Of a DNA stretch of 27,507 bases, positions 24,726 to 27,507 are shown one piece after another; the stretch's first letter is position 1, and every line of letters begins with the position of its first letter. Source of the DNA: Deltaproteobacteria bacterium RBG_13_61_14 (GTDB lineage Bacteria; RBG-13-61-14); the NCBI GenBank assembly GCA_001797815.1, contig MGQK01000106.1, forward strand, positions 1-27,507. The letters run 5' to 3'. The position numbers and the translations under genes are program-made. The notes beneath the pieces were generated by a model. The model worked only from the letters and a program-made list of their open reading frames with translations, was not told the DNA's origin and did not search any database.

Positions 24726-24854
24726 TTAGTTCCCGTTGCTGCGGCGTTGTTTCATGTACTCGATCATGCTCTTGATCCCGGCTACCGCCAGGGAAACTCC
24801 CAAATACGCGATCGACCGGCGAACATCCATGTCCCTGATAATTTTCGACATCAT
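24726..24854 (-). CDS. Small protein, 42 aa, between the E1 gene and the unknown genes
   Basis: A short gene with one of the best ribosome sites of the window (AAAGGAGGTGAAAGCC before the ATG pair). The product begins MMSKIIRDMDVRRS, has a mildly hydrophobic stretch (IAYLGVSLAVAGI) and ends in the basic KQRRSNGN. It could be a small membrane-associated or amphipathic peptide. It is too short for a ubiquitin fold. It starts 18 nt after the E1 stop. Removal of the last residue would expose a C-terminal Gly, which is a curiosity only. Function unknown. Confidence 0.6.
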   Translation of the reverse strand: MMSKIIRDMDVRRSIAYLGVSLAVAGIKSMIEYMKQRRSNGN

Positions 24855-24872
24855 GGCTTTCACCTCCTTTCT

Positions 24873-25514
24873 TTAGGACGGAATGATCATCCCCAGATGA
24901 AAATCGAGGATGACCTCTTTGGGAAAAGTTTCCTGCGAAATGAATTTCTTGACCACCTGGCCGACCCAGGCGGACAATCCGAGCACGGTGTAAATGATGG
25001 CCCGGCGGGTGCACGGCTCGCGTAAGGCTTCGGTCGAAGGATACAGGCTCCGGTCATAGACTTCCGCATCGGCCAGGGGATTCACCGCGTAGATCCGGGC
25101 CACTTCCGCGCCCATCCTCGTGTCAATGAACAGCGGGACGTGGATGTTCCGTTTCACCTGGTGCCAGATCTTCTTCCGCTCATCCATGCTGTCCACGGCC
25201 ACGATCACGATGCCTTGCAACACCTGGTCGGTAAACTTTTCGTTTCGGACCTTGATCTCGATGCCGGTGTAGTCCTTGATGATCTCTTGCAGGGCGATGA
25301 CCTTGCTCTTGCCCAGATCCTGTATCCGGTAGAACTGGTTCGGCAGGTTGTGCGGCGCGATGGTGTCGGGATCAAAGACCGTGAGGTCGCTCGCTCCCAT
25401 TTTGGCCAAAGCCAAAGCGGTAAAGGACCCCACCGCCCCCGCGCCGATGATCGTGATCGGGATTTTCAGCCTCTCCAGGTTCACCAGGTCCAGTTGTCGC
25501 GTGTATTCAATCAT
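24873..25514 (-). CDS. ThiF/E1-like activating enzyme
   Basis: A 213-aa adenylating enzyme of the ThiF/MoeB/E1 superfamily, which activates the C-terminus of a ubiquitin-like or sulfur-carrier protein with ATP. The nucleotide loop GAGAVGS is at 24-30, followed by D48-P-D50, NLPNQFYR (56-63), a Lys pair at 69-71 and the DSMDER segment (108-113). Cys168 in REPCTRRAIIYT stands where prokaryotic relatives often carry a conserved Cys, and may form the thioester. Its length fits a minimal single-domain E1. Its ATG overlaps the JAB stop by 8 bp (ATGATTGA), so the two are translationally coupled. With E2-like and JAB proteins in the same operon, protein conjugation is more likely than thiamin or molybdopterin synthesis. 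Confidence 0.85.
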   Translation of the reverse strand: MIEYTRQLDLVNLERLKIPITIIGAGAVGSFTALALAKMGASDLTVFDPDTIAPHNLPNQFYRIQDLGKSKVIALQEIIKDYTGIEIKVRNEKFTDQVLQGIVIVAVDSMDERKKIWHQVKRNIHVPLFIDTRMGAEVARIYAVNPLADAEVYDRSLYPSTEALREPCTRRAIIYTVLGLSAWVGQVVKKFISQETFPKEVILDFHLGMIIPS

Positions 25515-26196
25515 AGGGCCATTCCTCCAATCCTTGATCCGACAGTCCTTCCTCGCTCAAAAAGTCCTCCGCTTCCGGCCAGCTCAGTTCGCCCTTGCAA
25601 AAGGCATTGATGATTTCTTCCCGGCTCGGGTCGGACGGAGCATAGGGAAACATCTGGCCATCGGAGAAGGAGACCCCCTCCTTAACCCGCTCGTCAAACA
25701 ACTGCTTGCAAACCTCCCGCTGGCCGAACTCCGTCAGGAGGACCTCGGTGGGAACCTCGTCCAGTCCGAGGCGAAGGGGCTGGTAAAAGTCCACCCGGCT
25801 TCGCATCTGGCCGGCCTTGTTGATCACGGTGCTGATGAAGTAGTCCTTGGGCCGGAACCGCTGGATGGTGGCCTGATCCGTGCCGGACCAGAACACCTGC
25901 ATGGTCCCGTGCGAGTGGAACCAGAATTTCAACCGGGCTGGATCGTGGCCCTGCTTTTCCACCTCCATCATCAGCTTAGCCACGTCTTCCGCCTCGATGC
26001 TGGTCTGGGCCTCGGAAGAGCTCTGGTAGGGCAGGAAGATCTCCGTGATCAGGAAGCCCTGCAGGTTACCGTTAAGGATCTCCTCGACCATGCCCAACCC
26101 GCTGATCTCGCCCTTGGCCATCTCGACCCACAGGTCCAACTGCTCCTTGGCCTTGGCATCAATCCAGACCGTGAGCTTTTCCACTTCCACCTTCAT
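25507..26196 (-). CDS. JAB/MPN (JAMM) metalloprotease, isopeptidase-like
   Basis: A 229-aa zinc protease of the JAB/MPN family, which cuts ubiquitin-like tails or conjugates. E30 in the start of the domain and HSHGTMQVFWSGTD (94-107) give the full JAMM motif: H94-x-H96, seven residues, S104, two residues, D107. The domain spans about 1-130; the remaining 100 residues are acidic and unknown (ending GLEEWPYD). The ATG at 26196 was chosen over the upstream frame start because GAGGAGGAG precedes it and it overlaps the E2-like stop (ATGA). The gene also overlaps the E1 gene. Together they form an E2-JAB-E1 order like bacterial ubiquitin-type operons. Confidence 0.9.
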   Translation of the reverse strand: MKVEVEKLTVWIDAKAKEQLDLWVEMAKGEISGLGMVEEILNGNLQGFLITEIFLPYQSSSEAQTSIEAEDVAKLMMEVEKQGHDPARLKFWFHSHGTMQVFWSGTDQATIQRFRPKDYFISTVINKAGQMRSRVDFYQPLRLGLDEVPTEVLLTEFGQREVCKQLFDERVKEGVSFSDGQMFPYAPSDPSREEIINAFCKGELSWPEAEDFLSEEGLSDQGLEEWPYD

Positions 26197-27507
26197 GACT
26201 CCTCCTCCTCTCTCCGATGGTGGCAATTCTCCACCGGGCAGTTGACACAATCCTCCCGGGTTACCGACTCATGGCACTCGGCCTCGTCGCCGGCAAAGGG
26301 ACAGTTCTCTTGATCGCACTCCACGCACTGCCAGGGACTATGCTCCACCCGGCATTCTTCCACCGCCTGCTGCTGAAACCGGCAATGGCTGACGTTGCAG
26401 CCGATGCATTCCGAGAGCGAGGAGTCTTCAAAGCACCGGCTTTGCGCGTCCTCGTTATAGCGGCAATCACTGTCCCCGCAGCGGACACACTCCTGAGCAG
26501 TGGCGCTCTCGTAACATTCCTCGAAATGTTCCCGCTGGTCCTCGTCCGCATCAAAGTCCGGGTCCCAGTAGTCAATCTTGAGATAGGGATTATTCGGGTT
26601 GTAGCTCTTCAGGAACTCGATCATCACGGTCACCAGGCTCACGTAGTCGCCCTCGGCTAGGAGCTTGGTCACGCCGGGCGCGAGGTTGCCCAGGCAGGGG
26701 ATGCCGTCGGAACTGACATGGGGGTGGGGATAATCCTTGGGCGCCGGTCCTCGATACATGTAAATCCGCAGGTCCTGGTCCCGGAAGCGCACCGTGATCT
26801 GGAACTGGCCCAGGTCATAGTTAATCCCCCGATGGGAGAGGCTAATCTCCTGGGTGAATGCGTCGAGTTTGTGTTCGGTAAAGCTGATTTTTTCCAGGGC
26901 GTGCGGCACCAGGTTCATCAGGTTCTTGTATTCGGCCACGAACTTCTTCAGCCTTTGGGTGCGGGTGTGTTCCTGGTGCCAGGCGATCATCTGCCGCAGC
27001 TCGTCATTCTTGCGATAGAGCTCCAATAGCTCGGCGATCTTGTCCTGGATCAGCTCCTCGTTCTCGCTCACGTCCTTTTCCGCCCGTTCGATTCGCGTCT
27101 GATCCGCCCCGACCCGATAACGGGCATACTGGCTTGCTTCGGGCCAGGTGTAGTTGCGGATGGATTGCACCAGCTTAGGGAGGGCGGTGTCAAAGACCGG
27201 TCCCCAAAGAGTATTCAGGAGCCGGCCAAGGTCCTGGTGGCCATTGCCCGAGATCAGGCCCGGATCAAAGACCAGGAACAGGTAGCGGTCCTTGAGCACG
27301 GCCAGGGGTTGATCATGGGCTAGGATCATCTCGCCCTCGGGAAAATAGACATCGCCCTCGACCAGGAACTTGTCCTCGCCCACGCGGAGCTCAAAGCCGG
27401 CCGACGCTTCGGCAGAATGGGCGATGATCTCTACCTGGGGACAAAACGGCTCGGGCTGGAACTCGCGGAGATCCTCGGTCTGGTAGCGGATCGGGATTTC
27501 GTGTTTG
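26193..27507 (-). CDS. E2-like (UBC) protein with four tandem Cys4 repeats, 5' end outside
   Basis: The frame stays open to the window edge, so the true start is outside; residues below are counted from the GTG at 27383. A coiled coil lies near 96-135. Residues about 190-275 are UBC/E2-like: a beta meander, then YPHPHVSSDGIPCLG with H220-P-H222 in place of the usual HPN and Cys230 where E2 enzymes hold the thioester, and a final helix plus NPNNPYL. From 290 to 387 come four copies of C-x8-C-x2-C-x4-C, 16 cysteines in about 26-residue units, likely zinc knuckles. The tail is acidic. E2 proteins pass a ubiquitin-like protein from E1 to a target; the cysteine part may bind targets or act like an E3. 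The E2 call is strong for its Cys context; the repeat role is unknown. Confidence 0.8.
   Translation of the reverse strand, partial: KHEIPIRYQTEDLREFQPEPFCPQVEIIAHSAEASAGFELRVGEDKFLVEGDVYFPEGEMILAHDQPLAVLKDRYLFLVFDPGLISGNGHQDLGRLLNTLWGPVFDTALPKLVQSIRNYTWPEASQYARYRVGADQTRIERAEKDVSENEELIQDKIAELLELYRKNDELRQMIAWHQEHTRTQRLKKFVAEYKNLMNLVPHALEKISFTEHKLDAFTQEISLSHRGINYDLGQFQITVRFRDQDLRIYMYRGPAPKDYPHPHVSSDGIPCLGNLAPGVTKLLAEGDYVSLVTVMIEFLKSYNPNNPYLKIDYWDPDFDADEDQREHFEECYESATAQECVRCGDSDCRYNEDAQSRCFEDSSLSECIGCNVSHCRFQQQAVEECRVEHSPWQCVECDQENCPFAGDEAECHESVTREDCVNCPVENCHHRREEEES

Noticed and set aside
25507-26250. Longer JAB start at 26250
   Set aside because: The extra 18 residues overlap the Cys repeat tail of the E2-like gene. 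The ATG at 26196 has the ribosome site and a 4-bp stop/start overlap.
25348-26313. 321-codon plus-strand open frame over the JAB and E1 genes
   Set aside because: It is antisense to genes with full catalytic motifs, and has no motif or ribosome site of its own.

Overview
The window shows a Gram-negative-type genome: Sec signal peptides, a lipobox lipoprotein and periplasm-directed hydrolase domains. The Rhs protein with SpvB and FG-GAP domains, and its partner lipoprotein with calcium-binding repeats, are styles often met in Desulfobacterota/Deltaproteobacteria-like and environmental genomes. That placement is a guess, because no rRNA or housekeeping marker is present.

Layout. (1) About 1-5000, plus strand: a mobile-element replication module. 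It holds a 964-aa AEP-type primase/helicase, a strong terminator hairpin, a 76-aa excisionase/MerR-like HTH protein, a 101-aa unknown protein and a 44-aa four-cysteine protein. AT-rich gaps between them carry a diverged 28-bp repeat. (2) About 5000-23170, minus strand: an Rhs polymorphic-toxin locus. From a sigma70-like promoter (about 23143-23171) and a structured leader with a terminator-like hairpin, it reads a secreted helical-repeat-like protein, a 1172-aa lipoprotein with TSP3-type Ca repeats and a 2476-aa Sec-exported SpvB/FG-GAP/YD-repeat Rhs protein. The Rhs C-terminal domain looks like a papain-fold amidase, and an exported putative immunity protein follows 8 nt downstream. Beyond it lie displaced cassettes: a broken rhs core plus M23 peptidase tip with a propeller-like lipoprotein, a second core plus M23 tip with a homologous exported protein, and a last core stub with no tip. 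The tips and partners are AT-rich, whereas the middle of the Rhs gene is GC-rich. (3) About 23530-27507, minus strand: a tightly packed ubiquitin-like conjugation operon. It encodes an E2-like protein (5' end outside the window) with four tandem Cys4 repeats, a JAMM/JAB isopeptidase-like protein, a ThiF/E1-like protein, a 42-aa protein and two unknown proteins, and it ends at a clear intrinsic terminator.

How it works together (inference). The Rhs locus looks like an interbacterial competition system in which all recognisable warheads attack peptidoglycan and every partner carries an export signal, as expected for periplasmic protection. The two M23 tips have homologous partners, while the amidase tip has a different one. 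The E2/JAB/E1 operon resembles bacterial ubiquitin-like pathways, some of which (Bil, Bub, CBASS Cap2/Cap3) act in phage defence. No diglycine-ended ubiquitin-like protein is visible in the window. The two most notable features are the Cys-repeat E2-like protein and the Rhs cassette array of cell-wall hydrolases with exported partners.
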